DNA of 37,989 nucleotides from positions 1 to 37,989 of IMG/VR virus record IMGVR_UViG_3300048549_000945, one strand, 5' to 3'. Shown piece after piece: positions 31,606 through 37,989 of the stretch. Below the pieces are notes generated by a model, which had not been told where the DNA came from, made no database searches, and saw only the letters and a program-made list of their open reading frames with translations. How positions within the stretch are numbered: position 1 is the stretch's first letter; each line of letters opens with the position of its first letter. The DNA is from a virus. The translations under genes were made by a program, and so were the position numbers.

Positions 31606-32257
31606 TTGATTCAACCAAATCAAAATGCTTTTCATATACATGTAAGTTTTGTACTTGCCATATGGGCCAATGAATACCATATCCTAGTTCTTTTTCTAAT
31701 CTTTGTAGAACATAATATTGCCACGCAAAATCATTTTTAAAACCATAAACAGCATCATTAGATCTCATTTGTACAACTGCTTGTAACATTCCATCTCTTA
31801 CATAGTAAGTTACAGCATTAGTACATATAAAATCATTTTTACCATTCTCTTCAAACTCTTGCCAAATAGTAGGTCTTGTATAAATCATAGTAGCTCTTCT
31901 AGAGAATGGATCGTTCTTCAATTCATATAAAACATTATCAAATTGTGATCCATAAATAGCATCGTAAATTAATTTCCCATAGTTAGAGTTGATCTCACCG
32001 TGTTCATTAGCGGTATTTTTCCATGCTTGTGGTATAGGTTCATAATCTAAGTCATTAATATTTGTACTTCTAGATTTATACCAATTAATCTCAGCATCTT
32101 CATACTCTTCATTGTTTTTACCAAAAATAGTTATATCATCCGCATAAAATGAAGCTCCAATTATCTCAATAACATTTTCTCCATTTCTATCTTTAACAAA
32201 CTCCTCTTTTAGCAGTTTTGTACTAAATTGTGCTCTTATATCTTTTACTGTATTCAT
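31598..32257 (-). CDS. dCMP hydroxymethylase, T4 gp42-like
   Basis: The 219-residue protein belongs to the thymidylate synthase fold but matches T4 gp42 closely: IEIIGASFYADD, GEINSNYGKLI, SRRATMIYTRP, DFICTNAV, and MRSNDAVYGFKNDFAWQYYVL. Cys145 is the catalytic nucleophile. Asp176 in KNDFAWQ replaces the Asn that thymidylate synthase uses to select dUMP, the substitution known for dCMP specificity in gp42 (Asp179). It should convert dCMP and methylenetetrahydrofolate to 5-hydroxymethyl-dCMP. No T4-type hmdCMP kinase gene is seen nearby. It is at the centre of the island, with ATGA overlap upstream. Confidence 0.9.
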   Translation of the reverse strand: MNTVKDIRAQFSTKLLKEEFVKDRNGENVIEIIGASFYADDITIFGKNNEEYEDAEINWYKSRSTNINDLDYEPIPQAWKNTANEHGEINSNYGKLIYDAIYGSQFDNVLYELKNDPFSRRATMIYTRPTIWQEFEENGKNDFICTNAVTYYVRDGMLQAVVQMRSNDAVYGFKNDFAWQYYVLQRLEKELGYGIHWPIWQVQNLHVYEKHFDLVESSE

Positions 32258-32583
32258 TTGTTAAATATATCCTTAGTTTTATCTTGACCATCAAACTCTT
32301 TGCGTAAATATGTAACAAAGAATGATGCATAGTTAATAAGATCTTTTGCAGAATCTTCTAATGATTCAAAGTTAGGATCTTTGCCTGATTCTGCAGCTTC
32401 TAATACACTCCACATACGAGTGGTTTTAGTATGTATCATTTCCATGATAGACAACACCCCTCTTGGGTAATAGTCTATTTGCTTGATCCTAGAATTAGGA
32501 TTTTGGTAATCATTGGATTTTTGAATTTGTAAAGCAACACATTCATTGATAACTTTAACTGGTTTAAGAGTTGAAGATTTCAT
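32254..32583 (-). CDS. DUF1599-like protein (nucleotide modification-associated domain 1)
   Basis: The 109-residue all-helical protein has VALQIQKSNDYQNP, IMEMIHTKTTRMWSVLEA, and FESLEDSAKDLINYASFFVTYL. The pattern KxxDY...K..R...E...D...D..NYA matches DUF1599. That family was linked to phage base modification by gene context in published computational surveys. The biochemical role is not known; a nucleotide-binding or NTP-pyrophosphatase-like helical bundle is plausible. It overlaps MazG by 20 nt and the hydroxymethylase by 4 nt. Confidence 0.65.
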   Translation of the reverse strand: MKSSTLKPVKVINECVALQIQKSNDYQNPNSRIKQIDYYPRGVLSIMEMIHTKTTRMWSVLEAAESGKDPNFESLEDSAKDLINYASFFVTYLRKEFDGQDKTKDIFNK

Positions 32584-32968
32584 CTAAGTCTCCTGTATTG
32601 TTTGAATGATCTGGAGCAGTCCAACCTTCTGGTTTAACCAAATCAGGAAGTCCTTCCATTCTATAAGTTCTTTTTTTATTTTCGCCAATAACTTTAGACA
32701 TATTAGCCTTGTATACATCATCCCAAGCCTTATCAATATCTATTCCTAATGTATCTAAAGTTCCAATAGTTACAACCAATATATCGATTAATGCATCTAC
32801 TAACTCATTCGAATCTTTACTTTGATAAGCTTTAACAAGTTCTGTATATTCTTCTTTGATAAAGCCTAATCTAAAATCTAGATAGTGCTTTTTTGTTTGT
32901 ATATCTGCGGATTCAATAAACTTGGTTACACCGTAATGCGCGTGCATAAGTTGTATATCTTCAAACAT
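32564..32968 (-). CDS. MazG-like NTP pyrophosphohydrolase
   Basis: The 134-residue protein has the all-alpha NTP-pyrophosphatase metal motif: IKEEYTEL (Glu39, Glu40, Glu43) and NELVDALIDILVV (Glu55, Asp58, Asp62). AWDDVYKANMSKV follows, typical of MazG/PRA-PH-type phage proteins. A strong AAGGAGG ribosome site lies before ATG 32968, with promoter copy B just upstream. It is first in the modification island. By analogy with the T4 dCTPase it could hydrolyse dCTP to dCMP for the hydroxymethylase and keep unmodified dCTP low. Housecleaning or ppGpp-lowering roles are alternatives. Confidence 0.75.
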   Translation of the reverse strand: MFEDIQLMHAHYGVTKFIESADIQTKKHYLDFRLGFIKEEYTELVKAYQSKDSNELVDALIDILVVTIGTLDTLGIDIDKAWDDVYKANMSKVIGENKKRTYRMEGLPDLVKPEGWTAPDHSNNTGDLDEIFNS

Positions 32969-32994
32969 AATCCCTCCTTAATTGGATTTTAAAA

Positions 32995-33035
32995 TTTTAT
33001 TAGACCATGAAACTATATAAAAGTAAACAGTTTTA
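32995..33035 (-). promoter_or_regulatory. Early promoter, copy B, driving the modification island
   Basis: The minus strand reads TTTACT, 17 nt, TCTAAT with an extended TGG, exactly as at 4079-4119 (36 of 41 bases identical). It begins right after the terminase stop codon and points at the MazG-like gene. It gives the island expression independent of the surrounding late genes. Confidence 0.75.
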
Positions 33036-34844
33036 TTATTTCCATTTATAAATCCAATCGTTTCTAACGGGTCTCTTACCTACATCTTTAACTTTCTCTG
33101 TTTCACTTGTATTATCTTTGATGCTTTGTGCAATCTTTAAATAGTTAGGCTGTAGTATATGTAATGCTGCAAAACCATAAACCATGGTATCTAAGGCTTC
33201 ATTGCGATTATTAATTTTTACCCAAGCAAACTTCTTTCCGCCTTTTGTATACTTGATTATTCTTTTTTCGCTTGTTAGTTGCTTAAAGTATTCTTCGTCA
33301 ACATGTGCAGGGAAGTGTATTGTTTCTTCTTCTGCTTTTAATCTTGTAAATATAACTTCTTTGGCTGAATCAGTTCCTACAGCGTACAAGATATTTCTAT
33401 TTTTGCCAACATAAGATGGTCTATTAATAATAGGTTGATTAGATAAACTAGAACCTTTAATTGGAAAAACTTTGCGGTGTATACGTTTTGATGCGTAGGC
33501 ATACACTTGTTGTGTATGATGACCACCACTATCAACACAAGTACATACTACTTTTAGTTTTTTATTATCATCTCTTCTATATATGTGGTTTAAATAAGCA
33601 TCTAGCTCTAACCATATTGGATTAGAAGATGGATCTCCGTAAATAACTCTATAATCTATAACCCAACACTCATTATTATCTCCCCATCCTAAAACTTGTG
33701 CTTCAAGTCTATCTCCTTGTACGTCAACTCCACAAGTTAATAGTAAAACATTGTTTGGTATGTTTGTAGGATCATAAGTTTCTCTTTTTTGCATTAACTC
33801 ATGATGCTCTATACTTTCACCTGGATCATCAAAAGTTCTTCCTAAAGCTGTATTAACCCAAGTCTTTAGCATCTCGGGTTGTTTTTTAACTTCATAAAAA
33901 TCTATAGCCATTTCTTTCCAAGTTCTCCATGGACTGTAAAGCTCGGATATATGAAAGCCTGCTACTTTTTTTGTTGGTTTAGTTGCTACCCATTCTCCGT
34001 TTAGTAACATCCATTGTTTTTTATTTTCATCGATAGCAGATTCACAGTGAATACAAATATATTGTGCTGTTTCTGGTTTACTTTTTTCCCACACTATTTG
34101 TTCCCATACTAATCTTTGTTTTTCTTTACAGTTTGGGCAAGGTACATGAAAATAACGTTTATCAGATTCTTCAAAAGCAACATCTATTCTAGACATACCT
34201 TTAATAGTAGGGGTAGACGTAATAAATATCTTACGGTTCCAAAAAGTGGTTGTTCTTTTCATTGCAAGACTAATTGGATCTCCTTCTGCTCCGGCTGAAG
34301 CTTCATAACGATCAACCTCATCACAAAGTAATATTCTAATTGGTCTAGAAGCTAAACCAGACGCAGAATTACTACCAACAATATTAATATTACCACCAGG
34401 AAACTTTTTACTTAGAACAGTATTACCACTATCTTTCGATCGTGGATCTTTAACTTTTTTTCTTAAGCTATCGCAATCACGAATCATATTTGCTAGCCTA
34501 TCTTTTGACCATGCCTGTGCCATAGCAAGAGTAGGTTGTAAGACTAAAGTAGGAGAAGGATCTTGATCTATGTAGTAACCAACAATATTATTTAATATTT
34601 CAGTTGCTCCTACTTGTGCAGACTTCATAAATACAATAGTACTTATTCTATGATCATTTACAGCATCCATAATATCTTTTTGATATGGTGCTCTAGATGT
34701 TCTCCATTGACCACTTTCTGCAGCAGATTCAGCTGAAAGAATTCTATTCTTATCAGCCCACTCTGATACGGTTAACTCAGGAGGTGGATTCCAAATCTGG
34801 CTGATCGATTGCAGTAGTTTCTCTATATTCCTGTGGTATAGCAT
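33036..34844 (-). CDS. Terminase large subunit, lambda gpA family
   Basis: This 602-residue packaging motor cuts and translocates concatemeric DNA. ATPase: VFMKSAQVGATE (Walker A-like, about 72-82) and ILLCDEVDRYE (Walker B, Asp175-Glu176). A zinc-ribbon-like pair is seen at CPNC (236-239) and CIHC (264-267). Nuclease acidic residues are in TCGVDVQGDRLEAQ (Asp374) and CVDSGGHHTQQ (Asp438). The family predicts cos packaging, in line with the GC-rich site upstream. It overlaps the small subunit by 68 nt. Its stop abuts early promoter copy B. Confidence 0.92.
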   Translation of the reverse strand: MLYHRNIEKLLQSISQIWNPPPELTVSEWADKNRILSAESAAESGQWRTSRAPYQKDIMDAVNDHRISTIVFMKSAQVGATEILNNIVGYYIDQDPSPTLVLQPTLAMAQAWSKDRLANMIRDCDSLRKKVKDPRSKDSGNTVLSKKFPGGNINIVGSNSASGLASRPIRILLCDEVDRYEASAGAEGDPISLAMKRTTTFWNRKIFITSTPTIKGMSRIDVAFEESDKRYFHVPCPNCKEKQRLVWEQIVWEKSKPETAQYICIHCESAIDENKKQWMLLNGEWVATKPTKKVAGFHISELYSPWRTWKEMAIDFYEVKKQPEMLKTWVNTALGRTFDDPGESIEHHELMQKRETYDPTNIPNNVLLLTCGVDVQGDRLEAQVLGWGDNNECWVIDYRVIYGDPSSNPIWLELDAYLNHIYRRDDNKKLKVVCTCVDSGGHHTQQVYAYASKRIHRKVFPIKGSSLSNQPIINRPSYVGKNRNILYAVGTDSAKEVIFTRLKAEEETIHFPAHVDEEYFKQLTSEKRIIKYTKGGKKFAWVKINNRNEALDTMVYGFAALHILQPNYLKIAQSIKDNTSETEKVKDVGKRPVRNDWIYKWK

Positions 34845-35289
34845 CTTGTGCTAGTTCCTCCAATGCTTCATATATACTTTCCTTTATTATCTTTTCGGCT
34901 TCTTGAAATTCATCACAAGCCACAACCAAATGAGCAACTTTATTGGGCAATGTTAATAATCTTGCTCTGCAGTTTGCAATATAGTTCAACCACGTTTCTT
35001 CTACCATATCTGTAGGTATAAGTTTGCCTTCTAATACTGCAACATCAAGTTGTGCCTTATCTGCTTGTGCTTTTGTTAACCTAGTTTTTTCTTCTGTTAT
35101 ATCACCAGTCCCATCTTTTAAATGAAATCTACCTCTTTTTTGTAAATGCTCGATATATTGTCTTCTAGCATAATCTAATTCTAAAGGACTAGGTCCAGGT
35201 TTAACACTAAATACATCATCTTTTATTAACTTGGCAACGTTTTGCACAGTCATGAATAAATGCTCTGCTACTTCTTTTCTAGTTGCCAT
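34777..35289 (-). CDS. Terminase small subunit, Nu1-like
   Basis: The 170-residue protein has an N-terminal winged-helix region (KEVAEHLFMTVQNVAKLIKDD). A linker with DYARRQYIEHLQKRGR follows, then a coiled middle (EKTRLTKAQADKAQLDVAVLEGKLIP). This is the Nu1 layout of DNA recognition followed by assembly onto the large subunit. It is the first gene after the cos-like site, as nu1 is in lambda. The C-terminal part should contact the large subunit. Confidence 0.85.
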   Translation of the reverse strand: MATRKEVAEHLFMTVQNVAKLIKDDVFSVKPGPSPLELDYARRQYIEHLQKRGRFHLKDGTGDITEEKTRLTKAQADKAQLDVAVLEGKLIPTDMVEETWLNYIANCRARLLTLPNKVAHLVVACDEFQEAEKIIKESIYEALEELAQDAIPQEYRETTAIDQPDLESTS

Positions 35290-35320
35290 TTCTTAAAATT
35301 AAACTCAATATATATGGCAT

Positions 35321-35400
35321 GCGTCTACTTTTTACGCGCGTGCGAATGACCGCCGCGTAACGCTGGGGTAAGGAACCGCAAATAGGCCTCTTGGCGCGCT
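35321..35400. other. cos-like packaging site
   Basis: By direct count these 80 bases are 60% G+C in an otherwise AT-rich genome. They hold no gene and lie just upstream of the terminase small subunit. A 7-bp inverted repeat, TTACGCG (35332-35338) and CGCGTAA (35354-35360), flanks 15 bases, and more GCGC runs follow. Placement, dyad and the gpA/Nu1 terminase pair point to the cohesive-end site. The exact nick positions cannot be read. Confidence 0.6.
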
Positions 35401-35408
35401 CTGATACC

Positions 35409-35654
35409 TTATTTCTCAACAATTTTTTCTCCAATCAGGCTATAACCCGCAGCATCTTTGAAGCTATCTACGTGGCTTGGATTGTTACATGATCTGATAG
35501 CTTTGAATGCAATCATCATTGATACACATTGGTTAGGAGTAACTTGTACACCTAACATTGATGACCAGACACCTGATAGTTGCTGCATAAACGATCTTGG
35601 GTCACCATAATCTTTAGCTCTTTGCTCCAATAATTCTTCTATGTTCTCTGTCAT
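35409..35654 (-). CDS. DUF6378-like protein, 81 aa
   Basis: The helical protein has LLEQRAKDYGDPRSFM, CVSMMIAFKAIRSCNNP, and SHVDSFKDAAGYSLIGEKI. The pattern R.k.YG......m...K..R......D...D.AGY matches a small phage domain (DUF6378) distantly similar to the DUF1599-like gene in the island. It may therefore also act on nucleotides. It is the last gene before the cos-like site and overlaps the upstream nuclease by 4 nt. Confidence 0.65.
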   Translation of the reverse strand: MTENIEELLEQRAKDYGDPRSFMQQLSGVWSSMLGVQVTPNQCVSMMIAFKAIRSCNNPSHVDSFKDAAGYSLIGEKIVEK

Positions 35655-36049
35655 AATGCCTCCTTGTATTTAAGTATATCATTGACAGTTATGAGATATA
35701 CTTTTTTGTTGTATATATTACTAGTAATATAGTTGTTGTCAGTAATGCATTTGTTTATATTGTCAGGAGTAATCCATATATAAATATCATCAGTATAAAT
35801 GCACCAATAATCTGCTTTAGTTCTTAATAGATCTAACTCTTTAATACATACATTACCTGTATCTTTGCATCTTCTATCATACTTGACTTCAACACTTTTA
35901 TATAACTCTGGAATCCAGATGTCATAGTCTGCAAATTGACCCACTATTCTTGTAGATAAAGGATATTTGTTTTGTAATATAGATAAAACCTTTTTTTCAG
36001 CTTTATAACCTATTTGTAGTCTATCTTCAAAATTAATAGGATGGATCAT
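35651..36049 (-). CDS. Small PD-(D/E)XK nuclease-like protein
   Basis: The 132-residue protein has LQIGYKAEKKVLSILQN (helix with Glu), then FADYDIWIPELYKSVEVKYDRRC. This is the D...(E)VK core of PD-(D/E)XK nucleases, followed by a helix and strand (KADYWCIYTDD). It is the fourth such nuclease in the genome and differs from the others in sequence. Its neighbours give no direct clue; cleavage of host DNA or recombination intermediates is possible. Confidence 0.6.
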   Translation of the reverse strand: MIHPINFEDRLQIGYKAEKKVLSILQNKYPLSTRIVGQFADYDIWIPELYKSVEVKYDRRCKDTGNVCIKELDLLRTKADYWCIYTDDIYIWITPDNINKCITDNNYITSNIYNKKVYLITVNDILKYKEAL

Positions 36050-36051
36050 AA

Positions 36052-36636
36052 TTACTTACCTAAAACCTTTCTACTAACTTCTATAAACTTTCTTTTAAGT
36101 ACTCTTTTTGTATTTATTTCAGCTACTTTAAACCAGGGAAATATAACGTCGTACTTTGTAAAATCTTTTAATTTAGCATACAAGCTAAGGCTTTTATTCT
36201 TACCGCTTCCTTTGTGTACCCAAACACCTTTTACATTATTAATTGTATCTAAAAATCTTTTTCCTTTTACAACACCAGTTCTTCTTCCTGGTATATTACC
36301 GTAAGCATTTAAGTCTGTATGACTGGTTGGTACCAAGGTTTTTTCTCTTCTAACGCCACCAAATACTTGTAATGACATAAAACTTACGGCCCAGTCTCTA
36401 AAGCTAATAATTGCAGTAAAATCTCTTCTGTTTGCAAACTTCTTCATGAATATACTATTGACAACTTGTTTAGTTGGCCTATCTAAGTAGATATGCATAG
36501 CTTTTTTTTCTTTTTTAATTATCTCTTTAGCTGTTTCATTAACAGTGTTATATGCTATGTAAGGCAATTCATGCCTTTCGGTGCGTTTCATATTTTTCTT
36601 AAATTCTTTTATATTGCTATCTATTCTTAATTTCAT
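36052..36636 (-). CDS. Minor tail protein Z-like
   Basis: The 194-residue basic protein has ELPYIAYNTVNETAKEIIKK and YLDRPTKQVVNSIFMKKF. ISFRDW and LQVFGGVRREK come next. These match the DRPTxxxxxSxF...A...F(R/K)D...(L)xxQVxGGxRxxK pattern of phage proteins related to lambda gpZ and HK97 gp10, which act at head-tail joining. It lies far from the tail module, between the repeat array and the cos-like site. That places it at the opposite end of the linear genome if the cut is at the cos-like site. Confidence 0.55.
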   Translation of the reverse strand: MKLRIDSNIKEFKKNMKRTERHELPYIAYNTVNETAKEIIKKEKKAMHIYLDRPTKQVVNSIFMKKFANRRDFTAIISFRDWAVSFMSLQVFGGVRREKTLVPTSHTDLNAYGNIPGRRTGVVKGKRFLDTINNVKGVWVHKGSGKNKSLSLYAKLKDFTKYDVIFPWFKVAEINTKRVLKRKFIEVSRKVLGK

Positions 36637-37160
36637 AATTTTTTAAAGTCTTTAATTGTTGCATCAAAATCAACAAATTTTAATTTCATATCATAAGCAT
36701 CTTTATCCATAGTTAACAATAACTCTTTAATACAAAAAAACATTGAATTTTTTTCATTGCCATAATTAGCTACAACGTAAGGTAAATCATCTTCATTTTC
36801 ACATACTATACATTTAATATCTTCGGTAGGATGTTTTACTACCCATACTTTTGGTGCTAATTGACTAAACCTGTAAGCTTTAGCTTCCTTCTCTAATGCA
36901 TCATATGCTCTGATTATCATCTCATATAATCTTATTTTTTCTTTATCACTTACTCTATAAAGCTCATCTTCAAACTTTTCTTCCGCCCTAAAAAACCTTT
37001 GTCTTAATTCTACAGATACAAGTGATAATAATCTTGTTTTATTCCAATTTCTATCAATATGACTAATTTTCCTATGATACGATTGATGAGCTTCATCTAA
37101 AGGTGTTAACTCTTTATATTTAGCTTCAAGTCTTTTAATTTGTTCTTCTTTACTTAACAT
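36633..37160 (-). CDS. Hypothetical protein, 175 aa
   Basis: This charged helical protein has KEEQIKRLEAKYKELTPLDE at the N terminus and a long helical middle (FFRAEEKFEDELYRVSDKE). The C-terminal half is more mixed (VWVVKHPTEDIKCIVCENED). I recognise no family. It is first after the repeat array and strong promoter, with an AGGA ribosome site before ATG 37160. It overlaps the Z-like gene by 4 nt. It may bind DNA or a partner at the array, but nothing in the sequence proves this. Confidence 0.55.
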   Translation of the reverse strand: MLSKEEQIKRLEAKYKELTPLDEAHQSYHRKISHIDRNWNKTRLLSLVSVELRQRFFRAEEKFEDELYRVSDKEKIRLYEMIIRAYDALEKEAKAYRFSQLAPKVWVVKHPTEDIKCIVCENEDDLPYVVANYGNEKNSMFFCIKELLLTMDKDAYDMKLKFVDFDATIKDFKKL

Positions 37161-37331
37161 GGTTATATCCTAAGTTATATTTTACTACATTTCAAGTTGT
37201 CAATTTGGTTATATAGGTTACATATACCTAAAGGTATATGTATGTAACCTAAAATATAACCTAATTTACATGTATACTTCGTCATTTTATATAACCTAAA
37301 TATAACCTCATATAACTAAAATATAACCTAA
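37161..37331. repeat. Phased iteron array with dyad (candidate origin/operator)
   Basis: ATATAACC-type octamers occur on the plus strand at 37254, 37289, 37300, 37310 (ATATAACT variant) and 37321, with ATGTAACC at 37242. Inverted copies occur at 37161, 37207 and 37216. Adjacent spacings are 10-12 bases, about one helical turn. A large dyad (37214-37229 with 37232-37251, one 4-nt insertion) lies within it. The layout resembles replication origins or cooperative regulator sites. Confidence 0.65.
37174..37203 (-). promoter_or_regulatory. Strong sigma70-like promoter
   Basis: The minus strand has a perfect TTGACA (37203-37198), 18-nt spacer and TATAAC (37179-37174). The expected start, about 37167, leaves only about seven bases before ATG 37160, so the transcript may be near-leaderless. 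The upstream flank is the iteron array and dyad, suggesting regulation by a repeat-binding protein. Confidence 0.65.
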
Positions 37332-37989
37332 ATGATTTCATCATATTTTTTTGATTGATAACCAGTTTTAGCTTCCCAATGCACTTTCTTTTCTTCTCTT
37401 AGGCGTTTTAATCTGCCTTTTATAGCATTTTCTTTAATATGAGGCATTGCTCTAACTATATCGCTATGTTTGACCCAAATAGTAACAGGATCTGATTCTG
37501 TACCGTCAGCTATAGATTGTTGTATTTCTGCTATCTTTTCTTCTACTTCTTTTAAAGCATTGCTATCATCAATTACAATATCTGTGCGATCAATTTTAAC
37601 TAAAACACCGCTTGTCATGTCATCTTGACCAGGCAATGCTACTTCTTGAAATTTAAAGTAAATGGGCTTGATATTCTTACCATCTTTTACTAGTGTTTGT
37701 GTAAACTCTAGGCACATATCATCGTCATTATCATCTTTGCGTTTTACTGCATATTCTGCATCTACAGCAGCAGGAAGTACTGATGAACCACGAGCTCTAC
37801 CTGATGAATTGTGACCAGTGTGATGCACAAGTGCAACACAAGTATGAAATGTATTCTTTAAATCGTCAACTCTTTCGATAAATAGATTCATATCTTCAGT
37901 GCTATTCTCATTTCCTGCACCAAAATTACGAGCTAAAGTATCAACAAATATCATACCAATATCACCTATCTTATCTTGTATTGCATATA
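37328..37989 (-). CDS. Primase-helicase, C-terminal part (joins 1-1330)
   Basis: This is the end of the protein that starts at 1330; it is read from the duplicated end. It contains the Walker B-like MIFVDTLARNFGAGNE, then VALVHHTGHNSSGRARGSS (sensor/H4-type His region of RepA-like helicases) and PAAVDAEYAVKR. A linker helix (ALKEVEEKIAEIQQSI) follows. The C-terminal winged-helix-like end is WVKHSDIVRAMP followed by AIKGRLKRLREEKKV. The joined gene is 1,848 nt. The last iteron overlaps its stop. Confidence 0.85.
   Translation of the reverse strand, partial: YAIQDKIGDIGMIFVDTLARNFGAGNENSTEDMNLFIERVDDLKNTFHTCVALVHHTGHNSSGRARGSSVLPAAVDAEYAVKRKDDNDDDMCLEFTQTLVKDGKNIKPIYFKFQEVALPGQDDMTSGVLVKIDRTDIVIDDSNALKEVEEKIAEIQQSIADGTESDPVTIWVKHSDIVRAMPHIKENAIKGRLKRLREEKKVHWEAKTGYQSKKYDEII
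37846..37989. repeat. Terminal overlap, right copy
   Basis: This repeats bases 1-144 with T at 37972 in place of C at 127. On the coding strand the codon is AAG (Lys) here and GAG (Glu) at the left end, changing residue 402 of the primase-helicase. Confidence 0.95.

Noticed and set aside
31162-31680. 172-aa version of dCMP deaminase
   Set aside because: The first 25 residues do not fit the family and overlap the hydroxymethylase; the GTG at 31605 gives the expected N terminus.
31598-32257. Ordinary thymidylate synthase
   Set aside because: The dUMP-selecting Asn is Asp and the flanking sequence matches T4 gp42 much better than ThyA; length is also shorter than typical ThyA.
1-37989. True direct terminal repeats of a T7-like genome
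   Set aside because: The repeated ends are inside a coding frame that continues across the join, and a GpA-type terminase with a separate cos-like site is present.

Overview
This window is one nearly complete genome of a small siphovirus (long, flexible-tailed dsDNA phage), read once around. Positions 1-144 and 37846-37989 are the same sequence with one mismatch, so the contig closes into a circle of 37,845 bp. Every recognisable gene is on the minus strand, and genes are packed with 1-20 nt overlaps. The DNA is AT-rich, and the adhesin genes resemble those of marine phages, which suggests a marine, AT-rich bacterial host; this is inference. I see no integrase, repressor, tRNA, DNA polymerase or RNA polymerase, so the phage looks lytic and dependent on the host replisome.

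Read in transcription order from a GC-rich cos-like site (35321-35400), the layout is lambda-like. Terminase small and large subunits come first (35289-33036). Next is a seven-gene nucleotide and base-modification island (32968-28194) inserted where lambda has none. Then come a gpW-like connector, portal, and a protease-capsid fusion ORF with internal starts. Head-tail joining genes follow (including a tandem duplicate), then tail terminator, tail tube, the frameshifted gpG/gpGT chaperones, tape measure, tail-tip proteins and a J-like protein. A large fibre and adhesin block (15010-6140) precedes a lysis cassette (6119-4624) and a PD-(D/E)XK nuclease.

Beyond a structured, terminator-like element and a promoter (4079-4222) lies the replication and recombination operon: two small ORFs, YqaJ-like exonuclease, a ribbon-helix-helix-like protein, a resolvase-like nuclease, an SSB-like protein and a primase-helicase that crosses the window ends. 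After it is a helically phased repeat array with a strong promoter (37161-37331). That promoter reads into a hypothetical protein, a minor-tail-Z-like protein, a nuclease and a DUF6378-like protein, returning to the cos-like site.

The most notable system is the island at 28194-32968. It encodes a MazG-like pyrophosphohydrolase, a DUF1599-like protein, a T4 gp42-type dCMP hydroxymethylase carrying the dCMP-specificity aspartate, dCMP deaminase, an SGNH-hydrolase-like protein, a fold-type II PLP enzyme, and a protein resembling the alpha-glutamyl/putrescinyl-thymine pyrophosphorylase (aGPT-Pplase) family. All seven genes overlap. They sit behind a 41-bp promoter that is duplicated (36/41 identical) in front of the replication operon. 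My reading is that this phage makes 5-hydroxymethylcytosine DNA and may elaborate it further by a pathway without a glucosyltransferase. No stretch longer than 300 bases lacks a gene; the three longest gaps (4040-4207, 35290-35408, 37161-37327) are each annotated.
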